This document shows, in pieces, positions 42,030 to 50,747 of a DNA stretch of 64,000 bases; position 1 is the stretch's first letter, and every line of letters starts with the position of its first letter. Location of the stretch: assembly GCF_049257235.1 (NCBI RefSeq), contig NZ_JBMMUF010000001.1, positions 248,001 to 312,000 of the forward strand, written 5' to 3'. The notes beneath the pieces are model-generated. The model had not been told where the DNA came from, ran no database searches, and saw nothing but the letters and a program-made list of their open reading frames with translations. The translations under genes were made by a program, and so were the position numbers. Source of the stretch: Pseudoalteromonas sp049257235 (GTDB lineage Bacteria; Pseudomonadota; Gammaproteobacteria; Enterobacterales; Alteromonadaceae).

Positions 42030-42755
42030 ATGCAGTTAGGTCGCGGATTTGAGTACTTTTTCAGTGGCTTCTCAATGATCACAGAAAAAGGTCTTAAGCG
42101 CTTCGTTTTGATCCCCCTATTAATCAACTTCGTGATTTTTGGTACGTCGCTATTTTTCATTTATGGCTGGCTGACGGATGCGTTCGCGTGGATAAATGCA
42201 CAACTCCCTGAGTGGCTCTCTTGGTTAGAATGGCTGTTATGGCCTATGGCTTTATTTGTGGTGCTTTTCAGTTATTCAATGATTTTCACGGTGATCACCA
42301 ATTTTATAGCCGCACCATTTAACGGCATATTGAGTGAAAAAGTGGAGCTGCACCTCACAGGACAACGTGTGAATGACGATGGTTTACTCGATACCATGCG
42401 TGATGTACCACGCATGCTAGGTCGTGAATGGACCAAGTTGTGCTACTACCTACCAAGAGCACTGGTGTTTTTCATTTTGTTATGGCTGCTTCCAGTCATC
42501 GGACAAATACTCTGGGCGCTATTCACGTGTTGGATGTTCGCGGTGCAGTATAAAGACTATGCCTTTGATAACCATAAAGTGAGCTTTGGCGACATGAAGC
42601 GTGATTTAAAAGCTCACCAAGGGTTGTCCTACGGTTTTGGCGCCGGAGTGATGCTGTGCGCCATGATCCCAATTTTAAACATGATAATCATGCCTGTAGC
42701 GGTCTGTGGCGCAACTAAACTGTGGGTTGAAAACTACCGTACAAACTACCGCTAA
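42030..42755 (+). CDS. cysZ: CysZ-type sulfate transport protein
   Basis: A 241-residue membrane protein of the CysZ/EI24 family, which mediates high-affinity sulfate uptake in E. coli. The start GRGFEYFFSGFSMITEKGLKRFVLIPLLINF and FIAAPFNGILSEKVE are family signatures, with four main hydrophobic segments. No cys genes are adjacent, so a sulfate role here is by homology only. Followed by a VanZ-like gene. Confidence 0.85.
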   Translation: MQLGRGFEYFFSGFSMITEKGLKRFVLIPLLINFVIFGTSLFFIYGWLTDAFAWINAQLPEWLSWLEWLLWPMALFVVLFSYSMIFTVITNFIAAPFNGILSEKVELHLTGQRVNDDGLLDTMRDVPRMLGREWTKLCYYLPRALVFFILLWLLPVIGQILWALFTCWMFAVQYKDYAFDNHKVSFGDMKRDLKAHQGLSYGFGAGVMLCAMIPILNMIIMPVAVCGATKLWVENYRTNYR

Positions 42756-42773
42756 CTGATGAAGGGTGCCAAA

Positions 42774-43178
42774 ATGAAACGGAATTTCGTGCCACTTATG
42801 AGCATATTGGCATTCGCTTTTGCCTGCTTTTTAGTCTGGATCATCTACCTTGCTAATACAGGTCAGTCGAGCGTCTTCTTTGAAGTTGTTCGTAGAATAC
42901 CTTATGGCGATAAACTAGGGCATTTCCTACTTTTCGGTATGATGACCGTGTTGGCCAGTTTCGCTTTGCAAGCAAGGCATACTTACCTAGGCACGGTGAA
43001 GCTGTACTTTGGCGCAATTGCCGTGTTTAGCTTCGCCTTAGTTGAAGAAGTCAGCCAAGCGTTTGTGGCTACACGTACTTTTGATTTGGTTGATTTAACT
43101 GCGGATGTGTTAGGTATCGCAACTGCCAGCTACTTCGTATCATTACTGGTTAATACCTATAAAAAAAGCCAGAGTTAA
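42774..43178 (+). CDS. VanZ-like membrane protein
   Basis: A 134-residue protein with four hydrophobic segments and the VanZ-like pattern YGDKLGHFLLFGMM and EEVSQAFVATRTFDLVDLTADVLG. Function unknown; the family name comes from teicoplanin-resistance VanZ, but no resistance role is implied. ATG at 42774 is preferred because AAGGGTG precedes it, over the ATG at 42759. Its stop codon lies inside the loop of a terminator hairpin. Confidence 0.75.
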   Translation: MKRNFVPLMSILAFAFACFLVWIIYLANTGQSSVFFEVVRRIPYGDKLGHFLLFGMMTVLASFALQARHTYLGTVKLYFGAIAVFSFALVEEVSQAFVATRTFDLVDLTADVLGIATASYFVSLLVNTYKKSQS

Positions 43179-43189
43179 TCTGGCTTTTC
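43162..43189. terminator. Bidirectional terminator between VanZ-like gene and rlmM
   Basis: AAAAGCCAGA-GTTAA-TCTGGCTTTT with an A-run on one side and T-run on the other; works on both strands for the two convergent genes. The VanZ-like stop codon is within its loop. Confidence 0.88.
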
Positions 43190-43226
43190 GTTAAATTTAT
43201 TACACCAAACAATTGCTTGGTATTAA

Positions 43227-44312
43227 TTAACTGTAGACGTTTTGTGGAACTCTCAGCACCTGAATATGGACAGTGACTTCTTCTCTGTCATGATATAAGT
43301 GCTTGGCCTGCAAATTGTATTTCACGCCATACTCATGAAGTTCATCGCGAATACGCTGTAAGTTTTCATAGACGCAATCAAAGCGTTTCTTCATTGGTAA
43401 TTTAAGGTTAAATATCAATTCCTTGGCGAAACCATTGACGGCCCAGTCAATCATTAGTTCAGTAACACGACTTGGTTTTTCAACCATGTCACACACTAAC
43501 CAATTAATGTTACGACGCTCAGGACGGAATTTAAAACCATCTTCACGATAATGTTTTACCTGCCCGCTTTCCATTAAAGCATCGTCCATAGGACCGTTAT
43601 CGATTGCTTGAACAAACATACCGCGACGCACCAGCTGATATGTCCAACCGCCTGGGCAAGCCCCTAGGTCAACGGCTTTCATACCTGAGGCGACACGATC
43701 TTCACGTTCATCTTCTGGCACGAATACCATAAAGGCTTCGTCTAACTTCAATGTCGAACGGCTCGGAGCATCTTTAGGAAAACGTAAGCGTGGGATACCC
43801 ATAAATAGCGCTGAGTTATTAAAGCTAAACGAGTAACCAATATACGCGGTATCATTGGCGATAAACAACACGTGTAGCGTTGGGCGATTTTTAACCTGTT
43901 GGCGCAGAAGGGTTTCTTGACCTTCTAAAGCTTTAGCTAATGGGTTACTGATCTTTTTACAGAACTTCGATAACTCTTTGCCTTCGTTGGTGTCTGGCGT
44001 CTCTACACGTAACTCACCGCACAGAGGGAAATCCTTTGCTGCTTCGCAGATACTGCCAACGCGGTCATCAATTGGCATCTTTGACACTTGTGTGCCAACA
44101 AACCATTGACGTGCAAACACCATGTCCTTGAATGGGATCTTTTTAATTAAAAACTCAGCATCATCATGGCTATAGCAATGGTAAGCAACCAACGCAGAAT
44201 TAGGCTTGGTTTTCACATAACCACCAACACCTAAGTTAGCAGCATGATGAGTAATTTCTGCAGCGGCGTCGTTTTCGAAACCAGCGCGACAATAAATAAC
44301 GATACAGGACAT
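43227..44312 (-). CDS. rlmM: 23S rRNA 2'-O-ribose methyltransferase (C2498)
   Basis: Methylates the ribose of C2498 in 23S rRNA using S-adenosylmethionine. The 361-residue product opens with the THUMP-like MSCIVIYCRAGFENDAAAEI and has the Rossmann SAM-binding motif MKAVDLGACPGGWTYQLVRRG and the catalytic-region WLVCDMVEKP. Position beside ygdD and gcvA matches the E. coli gcvA-ygdD-rlmM order. Confidence 0.96.
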   Translation of the reverse strand: MSCIVIYCRAGFENDAAAEITHHAANLGVGGYVKTKPNSALVAYHCYSHDDAEFLIKKIPFKDMVFARQWFVGTQVSKMPIDDRVGSICEAAKDFPLCGELRVETPDTNEGKELSKFCKKISNPLAKALEGQETLLRQQVKNRPTLHVLFIANDTAYIGYSFSFNNSALFMGIPRLRFPKDAPSRSTLKLDEAFMVFVPEDEREDRVASGMKAVDLGACPGGWTYQLVRRGMFVQAIDNGPMDDALMESGQVKHYREDGFKFRPERRNINWLVCDMVEKPSRVTELMIDWAVNGFAKELIFNLKLPMKKRFDCVYENLQRIRDELHEYGVKYNLQAKHLYHDREEVTVHIQVLRVPQNVYS

Positions 44313-44321
44313 GGTAATGAC

Positions 44322-44687
44322 TTATTTCATTTGTAAAAGTTTAACGATCATCGCCGCCCAAGCGACAATAAAGCACAAGCCGCCAATGGGAGTAATGGGC
44401 CCGAACCACTTAATACCTGTGAGGGCAAGGGCGTACAAGCTACCACTGAATAATAGAATACCGGCGATCATAAAGTAGCCACTGAGATTAAATTGCATTC
44501 CTAACTTTGCAAGAATGCCAATTAAAATAAGGCCAAGCGCATGATACATTTGATATTCTACCCCTGTTTGAAAGACTCCAAGGGCATACTCACTGAGGCG
44601 ATTTTTTAAGCCGTGAGCGGCAAAGGCGCCGAGTATAACACTCAGACCGGCGAAAATCGCGCCAAACAGCAAAAATATCTGACTCAT
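44322..44687 (-). CDS. ygdD: DUF423-family membrane protein YgdD
   Basis: A 121-residue inner-membrane protein with four hydrophobic segments and the DUF423 pattern GAFAAHGLKNRLSEYALGVFQTGVEYQMYHALGL near the N-terminus and GPITPIGGLCFIVAW near the C-terminus. Function unknown. Its start overlaps the end of the hydrolase gene by four bases. Confidence 0.93.
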   Translation of the reverse strand: MSQIFLLFGAIFAGLSVILGAFAAHGLKNRLSEYALGVFQTGVEYQMYHALGLILIGILAKLGMQFNLSGYFMIAGILLFSGSLYALALTGIKWFGPITPIGGLCFIVAWAAMIVKLLQMK

Positions 44688-45307
44688 AACTGCTCCTCAA
44701 TAAACGCCACGGCAATATCTGCTGCCTGTTGCCAGTTCTGTGCTTGGGTATAGCCACTTTTTTTGCGTGGCACTAGCGAATGATCGCCATCATTTATCCA
44801 ATGAATAACTGCTGGCCGGGTATCAGCAAGCGTACTTAGTTCATCTTGCTTTCCGAAGGTGTCACGCTGTCCTTGAATGACACAAAATGGCACCGTGATA
44901 TCGGCAAAATGATCAACTCTCAATGTGTCTTTTTTACCTGGGGGGTGAAACGGATAGCCAAACGCAATGACACCACGCACCGACTCAAGCCCAGTCGCCT
45001 TGGCCACCAGCATGCTTGCCATGCGCCCGCCCATAGATTTGCCACCTATGAATAGCGGTAACGCTTTCTCGGTTTGGGCAATAACCTCCTCAAAGTGCGC
45101 TAACAACTTATCTGCACGATCTGGAGGGCGGCGTTTATTCTCGGCCTTTGCCTTTTGCATGTAGGGAAAATCGAATAAGGCGACGGAAACACCTTGCTTC
45201 GCAATAAGTTTTGCCACTTCTTGCATAAACTCACTGTCCATCCCCGCCCCTGCGCCATGGGCAAAAACAAATTGCGCTACAGGTTTGTCTGCATGAAACC
45301 ACTGCAT
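44684..45307 (-). CDS. Alpha/beta hydrolase, KANL3/Tex30-like
   Basis: A 207-residue cytoplasmic alpha/beta-fold hydrolase. FVFAHGAGAGMDSEFM is the typical first strand-loop, GGKSMGGRMAS the nucleophile elbow (Ser), and the C-terminal HWINDGDHSLVPRK carries the catalytic His. It belongs to the KANL3/Tex30-like group, whose substrates are unknown. It is inserted between gcvA and ygdD, which it overlaps. Confidence 0.83.
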   Translation of the reverse strand: MQWFHADKPVAQFVFAHGAGAGMDSEFMQEVAKLIAKQGVSVALFDFPYMQKAKAENKRRPPDRADKLLAHFEEVIAQTEKALPLFIGGKSMGGRMASMLVAKATGLESVRGVIAFGYPFHPPGKKDTLRVDHFADITVPFCVIQGQRDTFGKQDELSTLADTRPAVIHWINDGDHSLVPRKKSGYTQAQNWQQAADIAVAFIEEQL

Positions 45308-46207
45308 CTATAACTGCTCCTGTTCTTTTTCAACCAAACCTAGCATCCACTCTTTAAAAGATACGATTTTCCCGAGCTCTGATTGCGCTTCTCTAAATAC
45401 CAAGTAGTACGCATTTTTACTCTCTAACGAATGATTAAAAGGTACAATTAAGCGCCCCGCGTCAATCTCAGGCTTTGCTAGCACCAAGTTCCCAAGCGCC
45501 ACCCCCTGACCGTGCGCTGCTGCCTGCATCGCCATAGATGAGTGCGAGAAGATTGGCCCTTGATTAACTTGCACATTTCTCACCCCTGCTGTTTTCATCC
45601 ACACCTTCCAAGGTCTGCGGGTACTATCGTGCAGCAAAGTGTGATTCTTTAAATCAGTTGGCTCATTTAATGGCTTGGGCCCTGTTAACAGCATAGGGCT
45701 GCAAAGAGGCACTAGGTATTCAGTATGCAGTTTATGAGTTTCCACACCACTCCAGTGCCCTCGACCGTAGTAAATGGCTACATCTACATCATCTTGGAGT
45801 GAGTTTTCATCTTGGTCTTGTGCTTTAATTCGCACATCGATATCAGGGTGCTGCTCGTGAAAAAGGCTCAAGCGCGGTACTAACCACTGAATAGCAAAAC
45901 TTGGAGTTAAACTCACAGTTAGAGAGCCTTTGGCGCCACGCGCAAGTAACCTGTCTGTCGCATCCACAAGCTGAGAAAATATTTCCTTGATATCCAGAAA
46001 GTAACCCTGACCTTCTTCAGTAAGCAGTAAAGAACGGTTTTTCCTCAGAAAGAGTTTGAGCCCCAAGTGCTCTTCAAGTGATTTTATTTGATGACTTACA
46101 GCGGCCTGCGTGACGTACAGCTCTTCAGCGGCTTTGGTAAAACTTAAATGTCTCGCCGCGGCTTCAAACGCCTTGAGCGAGTTTAGAGGTGGAAGTCTGC
46201 GCGCCAT
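45308..46207 (-). CDS. gcvA: LysR-family regulator GcvA
   Basis: A 299-residue LysR-type regulator matching GcvA of the glycine cleavage system. MARRLPPLNSLKAFEAAARHLSFTKAAEELYVTQAAVSHQIKSLEEHLG is the characteristic N-terminus, and the gcvA-(hydrolase)-ygdD-rlmM order is conserved. The gcv operon itself is not in the window, so its control of glycine cleavage is by homology. Other GcvA-like regulators exist, so the name is likely, not certain. Confidence 0.88.
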   Translation of the reverse strand: MARRLPPLNSLKAFEAAARHLSFTKAAEELYVTQAAVSHQIKSLEEHLGLKLFLRKNRSLLLTEEGQGYFLDIKEIFSQLVDATDRLLARGAKGSLTVSLTPSFAIQWLVPRLSLFHEQHPDIDVRIKAQDQDENSLQDDVDVAIYYGRGHWSGVETHKLHTEYLVPLCSPMLLTGPKPLNEPTDLKNHTLLHDSTRRPWKVWMKTAGVRNVQVNQGPIFSHSSMAMQAAAHGQGVALGNLVLAKPEIDAGRLIVPFNHSLESKNAYYLVFREAQSELGKIVSFKEWMLGLVEKEQEQL

Positions 46208-46452
46208 AACTCATCGATTAGTTTTTTTAATTTGAATTGATTATATACAAAGCGCTTTTACAAACCAATGACCTTCATATTCTGGAACATGGTGCATGTA
46301 CCTCTGGCGATAAATATTTGGGTAGCAACACGCACCAATAAATTTATCTTTAGGAAAAATTCATTATTCCAATTACAGGAAGTTCCACGATAACATCAAC
46401 ATAATGTTCGTCTATATTTATAAACCCTAACGCTTTGACCTACAGTGTAATA

Positions 46453-47343
46453 ATGAAGTGTGTTTCTAGTGTGTTTTTACTCTTTTTCAGCTGCGCCATA
46501 CATAGCGCAAGCATCACATGGCTGCGCACAGACGCACCACCGTTTAGCATGCCTAAAAATGACTCGCAGCAAGGTGTGTGCGATCTGGTATTAACTGAAA
46601 TTATTCGCCACGCGCCGCACATTAACCATCAGGTGTTGACCATTCCTCAAGCTCGCACTGATCACTATTTAGCCCAAGGTGATAATGTGTGTGTGCCTTG
46701 CCTTATTAAAAGGCCAGACACCCCTTTGATAAAGTATTCCGTTGCTACCAGTGTGTATCCTGATCAAGTCGTCATATCAACGGTACAAAAGAAAGTACAA
46801 ATAACAGCAAAGCACGAAGAGCCAATAAATCTGCAATCTCTGTTGCTCGATGACCAGCTCAGATACGGACAAAGCCTTGGTAGAAAATACAGTGAATCCA
46901 TTCAAAACTTGATGAACAATATTCAAAGTAGAGAAGATGTTACGGCCAGTCATCGCTCTAGTGATCAAGCTAATGTACTTGGCGATATGTTAGTCGCTAA
47001 CCGTATTGACTATGGGATTGATTATCCTTTTATCGCCCAGTACTACAACAACAAGCATGACCAAGCTTTGTTGGCTACCACCAAAATCCATAACACAAAC
47101 AGCCAACCGATACTCGGTGCGGTGGGATGTGCACAAAAAGCGCCCGATAACTTTGCAGCTTCAAGTATTGAACTGATTAACCGCGTGCTTGCCAAAGACA
47201 TTTTGCCGAGCGAGCGTTACAAACAACATCAAAAGCAATGGCTTGGACATTACTTCGACGATTTTGAGGGGCTGTATGACGAGCATGTCCTAATAAAAAA
47301 GCCAGTAACAGGGACTGGCTTTTCGGATAATCAGGATAAGTGA
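46453..47343 (+). CDS. Periplasmic solute-binding-like protein
   Basis: A 296-residue secreted protein with a signal peptide (MKCVSSVFLLFFSCAIHSAS) followed by a type-3 periplasmic-binding-protein-like body (ITWLRTDAPPFSMPKNDSQQGVCDLVLTEIIRHAP). It resembles the solute-binding family 3/TIGR02285-type proteins common in Alteromonadales, with no transporter genes nearby. ATG at 46453 gives the signal peptide start. The last 17 codons overlap the terminator hairpin of the convergent kdsA gene; a frameshift near the end that extended the reading frame is possible. Confidence 0.72.
   Translation: MKCVSSVFLLFFSCAIHSASITWLRTDAPPFSMPKNDSQQGVCDLVLTEIIRHAPHINHQVLTIPQARTDHYLAQGDNVCVPCLIKRPDTPLIKYSVATSVYPDQVVISTVQKKVQITAKHEEPINLQSLLLDDQLRYGQSLGRKYSESIQNLMNNIQSREDVTASHRSSDQANVLGDMLVANRIDYGIDYPFIAQYYNNKHDQALLATTKIHNTNSQPILGAVGCAQKAPDNFAASSIELINRVLAKDILPSERYKQHQKQWLGHYFDDFEGLYDEHVLIKKPVTGTGFSDNQDK
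47294..47323 (-). terminator. Terminator of kdsA, overlapping the convergent gene
   Basis: On the minus strand AGCCAGT-CCCTGTT-ACTGGCT followed by six Us, 27 bases past the kdsA stop. On the plus strand the same stem with four Ts lies inside the last codons of the binding-protein gene. Confidence 0.85.
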
Positions 47344-47349
47344 TGTGAG

Positions 47350-48204
47350 TTACACATCGCTTGCGCTTGTGTCTAACGGCGCAAAACTCTTAACTAATTC
47401 ATCAATCGCTTTCATCTGCGACAAATAGCCTTCCAACTTCGCCAAAGGCAATGCACACGGACCATCACATTTTGCTTCATTTGGATTCGGGTGCGCTTCA
47501 ATGAACAAACCGGCGATGCCCAACGCCATTCCGCTTCGAGCAAGTTCAGCTGCTTGAGCGCGACGCCCATCAGCGCTGTCGCTCCGTCCACCCGGACGCT
47601 GCAATGCATGAGTCGCATCAAAAATAACTGGCGCCATGGTTTTCATGTCATCCATACCAAGCATATCAACCACAAGGTTGTTGTAACCAAAGCTTGTTCC
47701 TCGCTCGCACAATGCAACTTGCTCGTTGCCCGCTTCTGCGAACTTTTTGATGATATGACGCATTTCATGGGGAGCTAAAAACTGCGGCTTTTTCACATTG
47801 ATAACATTACCTGTTTTCGCCATTGCCATTACCAAATCAGTTTGGCGAGCAAGAAACGCTGGTAATTGAATTACATCCACTACTTGTGCAACTGGCGCGG
47901 CTTGATAAGGTTCATGTACATCGGTGATCAAAGGCACATTGAAGGTGTTTTTGATTTCCTCAAAAATCTTTAAGCCTTCTTCCATACCTGGACCGCGATA
48001 TGAGTTAATTGATGAGCGATTCGCCTTATCAAACGACGCTTTAAAGACATAAGGAATATTGAGCTTGCTCGTCACTTCAACGTAATGCTCAGCAATGCGC
48101 ATGGCCAAATCACGGGATTCAAGCACGTTCATACCGCCAAAAAGTACAAATGGCTTGTCATTTGCCAGTTCTATGGCGCCAATATTGATTTGTTTAATCG
48201 TCAT
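47350..48204 (-). CDS. kdsA: 3-deoxy-8-phosphooctulonate synthase (KDO 8-P synthase)
   Basis: Condenses arabinose 5-phosphate and phosphoenolpyruvate to KDO 8-phosphate for lipopolysaccharide inner core synthesis. The 284-residue product has FVLFGGMNVLESRDLAMRIAEHY, KASFDKANRSS, the PEP-binding stretch DVHEPYQAAPVAQVVDVIQLPAFL and CERGTSFGYNNLVVDMLGM. Asn is retained in NVKKPQF, pointing to the metal-independent class. Part of the hemA-prfA-prmC-sirB2-sirB1-kdsA cluster. Confidence 0.97.
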   Translation of the reverse strand: MTIKQINIGAIELANDKPFVLFGGMNVLESRDLAMRIAEHYVEVTSKLNIPYVFKASFDKANRSSINSYRGPGMEEGLKIFEEIKNTFNVPLITDVHEPYQAAPVAQVVDVIQLPAFLARQTDLVMAMAKTGNVINVKKPQFLAPHEMRHIIKKFAEAGNEQVALCERGTSFGYNNLVVDMLGMDDMKTMAPVIFDATHALQRPGGRSDSADGRRAQAAELARSGMALGIAGLFIEAHPNPNEAKCDGPCALPLAKLEGYLSQMKAIDELVKSFAPLDTSASDV

Positions 48205-48214
48205 TTTCTATTCC

Positions 48215-49468
48215 TTAAGGAGCAACTGACTGCATGATAAGACCACAAATATAGGCCATGTACGTGCCAACGCCATAACCTAGTACCGCTAGCAAAACAC
48301 CTACCGGTGCAAGCGATGGATGAAATGCTGATGCCACCACGGGCGCTGACGCCGCACCGCCGACATTCGCTTGTGAGCCAACCGCCATATAAAACAATGG
48401 CGCTTTAATCACTTTTGCGACTATCAACATGAGCGCTGCGTGAGTAAGCATCCACACAGCACCGATGAAGAAGTACCATGGGGTGTCAAAAATGGCTGTG
48501 ATGTTCATGTGCAAACCAATTGACGCCACTAAAATATACAAGAAACTCGATGCCACTTTTGACGCACCAAATGCTTCAATATGGCGAACACGAGTAAAAG
48601 ACAGGCTAATACCAATGGTGGTTGAAATCACAATAAGCCAGAAAAACTTGCTGTTTAGGCTGTATTCTTGTGCCCAAGCGAACTGATTGAAGTATGGCGC
48701 AAGAATATCCCCACAGAAGTGCGCAAAGCCGGTGATACCAAAGGCGATTGCAATGATGGTCATGTAATCGTTCAAGGTTGGCATACGCGCATGCTCTGCA
48801 TGATACGCTTCGACACGCTTTTTAAGGTCTTCAATGGCTGATGTATCGGCCCCTGTGCGTGCATCAATGGCTTTATGATTACCTGCCATAAATAGTAACA
48901 CCGCCATCCATAGGTTCGCGACAATCACATCCACTGTCACCATGGCTGAGAATATGTCACCGCCTACTTCGAACATTTCTTTCATTGATGCTTGGTTAGC
49001 GCCGCCACCAATCCAACTACCGGCAATCGTGGTCATACCGCGCCACACCGCATCAGGACCATGACCGCCGACAATCTCAGGGTTAATTGCACTGGTTACT
49101 AAAATAGCTAATGGACCACCGATAACGATGCCCACGGTCCCGGTCAGGAACATTATCAACGCTTTTGGGCCAAGGTTAAGTATCGCCTTTAAATCGATAC
49201 TAATGGTGAGCAAGATTAAACACGCTGGTAGCAAGTAACGCGAGGCCACGTGGTAAACAGCATCGGCACTTTTTCCGTCAACAATACCAAAGGTATTGAG
49301 CAATGAAGGTACAAAGTAGCAAAGCAGCAAGGCGGGTACGTATTTGTAGAACGTACGCCAGAAATGCGTTTGGCTGTGCGCCGTTTTAAAAATCAGCCCG
49401 AGGATGATGGCAAGTAGGCCCATCGTCACTGCAGGGTTGGTGATCAAACCCTCATGAGGTTGAGTCAT
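48215..49468 (-). CDS. DUF819-family membrane protein
   Basis: A 417-residue protein with about eleven hydrophobic segments, matching DUF819 (E. coli YjcL-like), a family of putative transporters of unknown substrate. GSWIGGGANQASMKEMFEVGGD and QANVGGAASAPVVASAFHPSLAPVGVLLAVLGYGVGTY are two related glycine-rich inverted-repeat motifs expected of an elevator-like transporter fold; this is inference. It is inserted between sirB1 and kdsA. Confidence 0.82.
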   Translation of the reverse strand: MTQPHEGLITNPAVTMGLLAIILGLIFKTAHSQTHFWRTFYKYVPALLLCYFVPSLLNTFGIVDGKSADAVYHVASRYLLPACLILLTISIDLKAILNLGPKALIMFLTGTVGIVIGGPLAILVTSAINPEIVGGHGPDAVWRGMTTIAGSWIGGGANQASMKEMFEVGGDIFSAMVTVDVIVANLWMAVLLFMAGNHKAIDARTGADTSAIEDLKKRVEAYHAEHARMPTLNDYMTIIAIAFGITGFAHFCGDILAPYFNQFAWAQEYSLNSKFFWLIVISTTIGISLSFTRVRHIEAFGASKVASSFLYILVASIGLHMNITAIFDTPWYFFIGAVWMLTHAALMLIVAKVIKAPLFYMAVGSQANVGGAASAPVVASAFHPSLAPVGVLLAVLGYGVGTYMAYICGLIMQSVAP

Positions 49469-49485
49469 AAAAAGTCCTTCCTAAC

Positions 49486-50295
49486 TTAGTGAAGTGTATT
49501 GTTGTTATTTTCTAGTTCGTCGATTTGATGACGCACAATGTCAATACCAGGATCATCAGGGCACTCGTCTACGAAAAAGCGCAAATCTTCTTTGGCAAGC
49601 TCGGGGCGATTAATCTGATTAAGCAAATACCCACGATCGCGCCTTTCATATGGGTCGTCACCACTGATTTCAAGTAATAACTCAGCACACGCAAAGGCAC
49701 TACCGAAGCGCTCAGCTGCAATAAATGCCCACTTTTGATGCGCTAAATACAACTTGTATATTTCTTCATCAACCAAAAGTTCATGCCCTTGCTCGGGTTC
49801 ATCATTCTCAGGTTGAAGGTGCCATAACTGCTGCCCCGACGTAGGCTCAATGAGGTAATGCTCTTGCGCACTAAAGTTCACTTGCACCATTACAGCATGA
49901 TCGACCAACACCATATCAGCGTCAAAACCAAGATCTGCGAGGATACCGTGCAACACAATCCCGAGTGCCAAACTGTTACCAGTGCGATACAAGAGCGTGA
50001 AATACACACTGTTGAGCCTAAACTCGGGTACGTCTTGCTGTGAACCACTAAAGCCCCACTGGCCGTAGAAACAGTCTAAGATAGCATTCAAAGATTGATG
50101 CTTATCGTCAAAGCGTTGATTGATCACCACAGCTTCATGTAGCAAGCTTTCATATAGTGATGTGGCCTGCTGAATGTCGGCCTGAGCTTGCCAATGAGCC
50201 TGTGCGCCAATACAACGTTTGACAGCACTGACTGTGTAGGTGTGCTCTAAATCAAATTGGTCATCTAGCCAAACATCGGACATAGATAGATACAT
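49486..50295 (-). CDS. sirB1: SirB1-family transglutaminase-like/TPR protein
   Basis: A 269-residue cytoplasmic protein of the SirB1 (YchA) family: a transglutaminase-like N-terminal region (SLNAILDCFYGQWGFSGSQQD and LYRTGNSLALGIVLHGILADLG, where the usual catalytic Cys position reads Ser) and C-terminal TPR-like helices (RDRGYLLNQINRPELAKEDLRFFVDECPDD). Its role is not known; it is an invariable neighbour of sirB2, prmC and kdsA. Confidence 0.88.
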   Translation of the reverse strand: MYLSMSDVWLDDQFDLEHTYTVSAVKRCIGAQAHWQAQADIQQATSLYESLLHEAVVINQRFDDKHQSLNAILDCFYGQWGFSGSQQDVPEFRLNSVYFTLLYRTGNSLALGIVLHGILADLGFDADMVLVDHAVMVQVNFSAQEHYLIEPTSGQQLWHLQPENDEPEQGHELLVDEEIYKLYLAHQKWAFIAAERFGSAFACAELLLEISGDDPYERRDRGYLLNQINRPELAKEDLRFFVDECPDDPGIDIVRHQIDELENNNNTLH

Positions 50296-50366
50296 CTCGC
50301 GCGCAATAAAATGGCGTCTATTCTACCTAGGATCAGACAAAGTTACCAATTATGACAAAAAGACAC

Positions 50367-50738
50367 TCAGAAAAAGGCGGCTTTACTCGCAGCAAGGTGG
50401 CCGATTGCCAGTAAAATGAAGGTGTTCACGCCAAGCCACAGCCATTTTTGCTGCTGTGAATCAGCTTTAAGTAGCTTAAACCCAACAACAATGTAGCCCA
50501 CTACAAGAATTATTTTTTGCCACAACCAAGGGACGGTGAGTGGATTCATACTGGCCATTACGAGTAAGCCAACGGCACTGACAAGTAACAGCGTGTCAAC
50601 GATGTGACTGATGATAAACACGCCTTTGTTAGCGGCAATTTTACCACTACCTAAACGAGAAAATGCGCGGGTGTAAAACAGCACTACACTCAATACCACA
50701 AACAACACATGAGTGTGCTTCAATGCCATGTAATCCAT
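50367..50738 (-). CDS. sirB2: SirB2-family membrane protein
   Basis: A 123-residue protein with four hydrophobic segments; the KHTHVLFVVLSVVLFYTRAF start and DTLLLVSAVGLLV are typical of SirB2/YchQ. Function unknown; conserved with sirB1. Confidence 0.87.
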   Translation of the reverse strand: MDYMALKHTHVLFVVLSVVLFYTRAFSRLGSGKIAANKGVFIISHIVDTLLLVSAVGLLVMASMNPLTVPWLWQKIILVVGYIVVGFKLLKADSQQQKWLWLGVNTFILLAIGHLAASKAAFF

Positions 50739-50747
50739 AGTTTTCCT

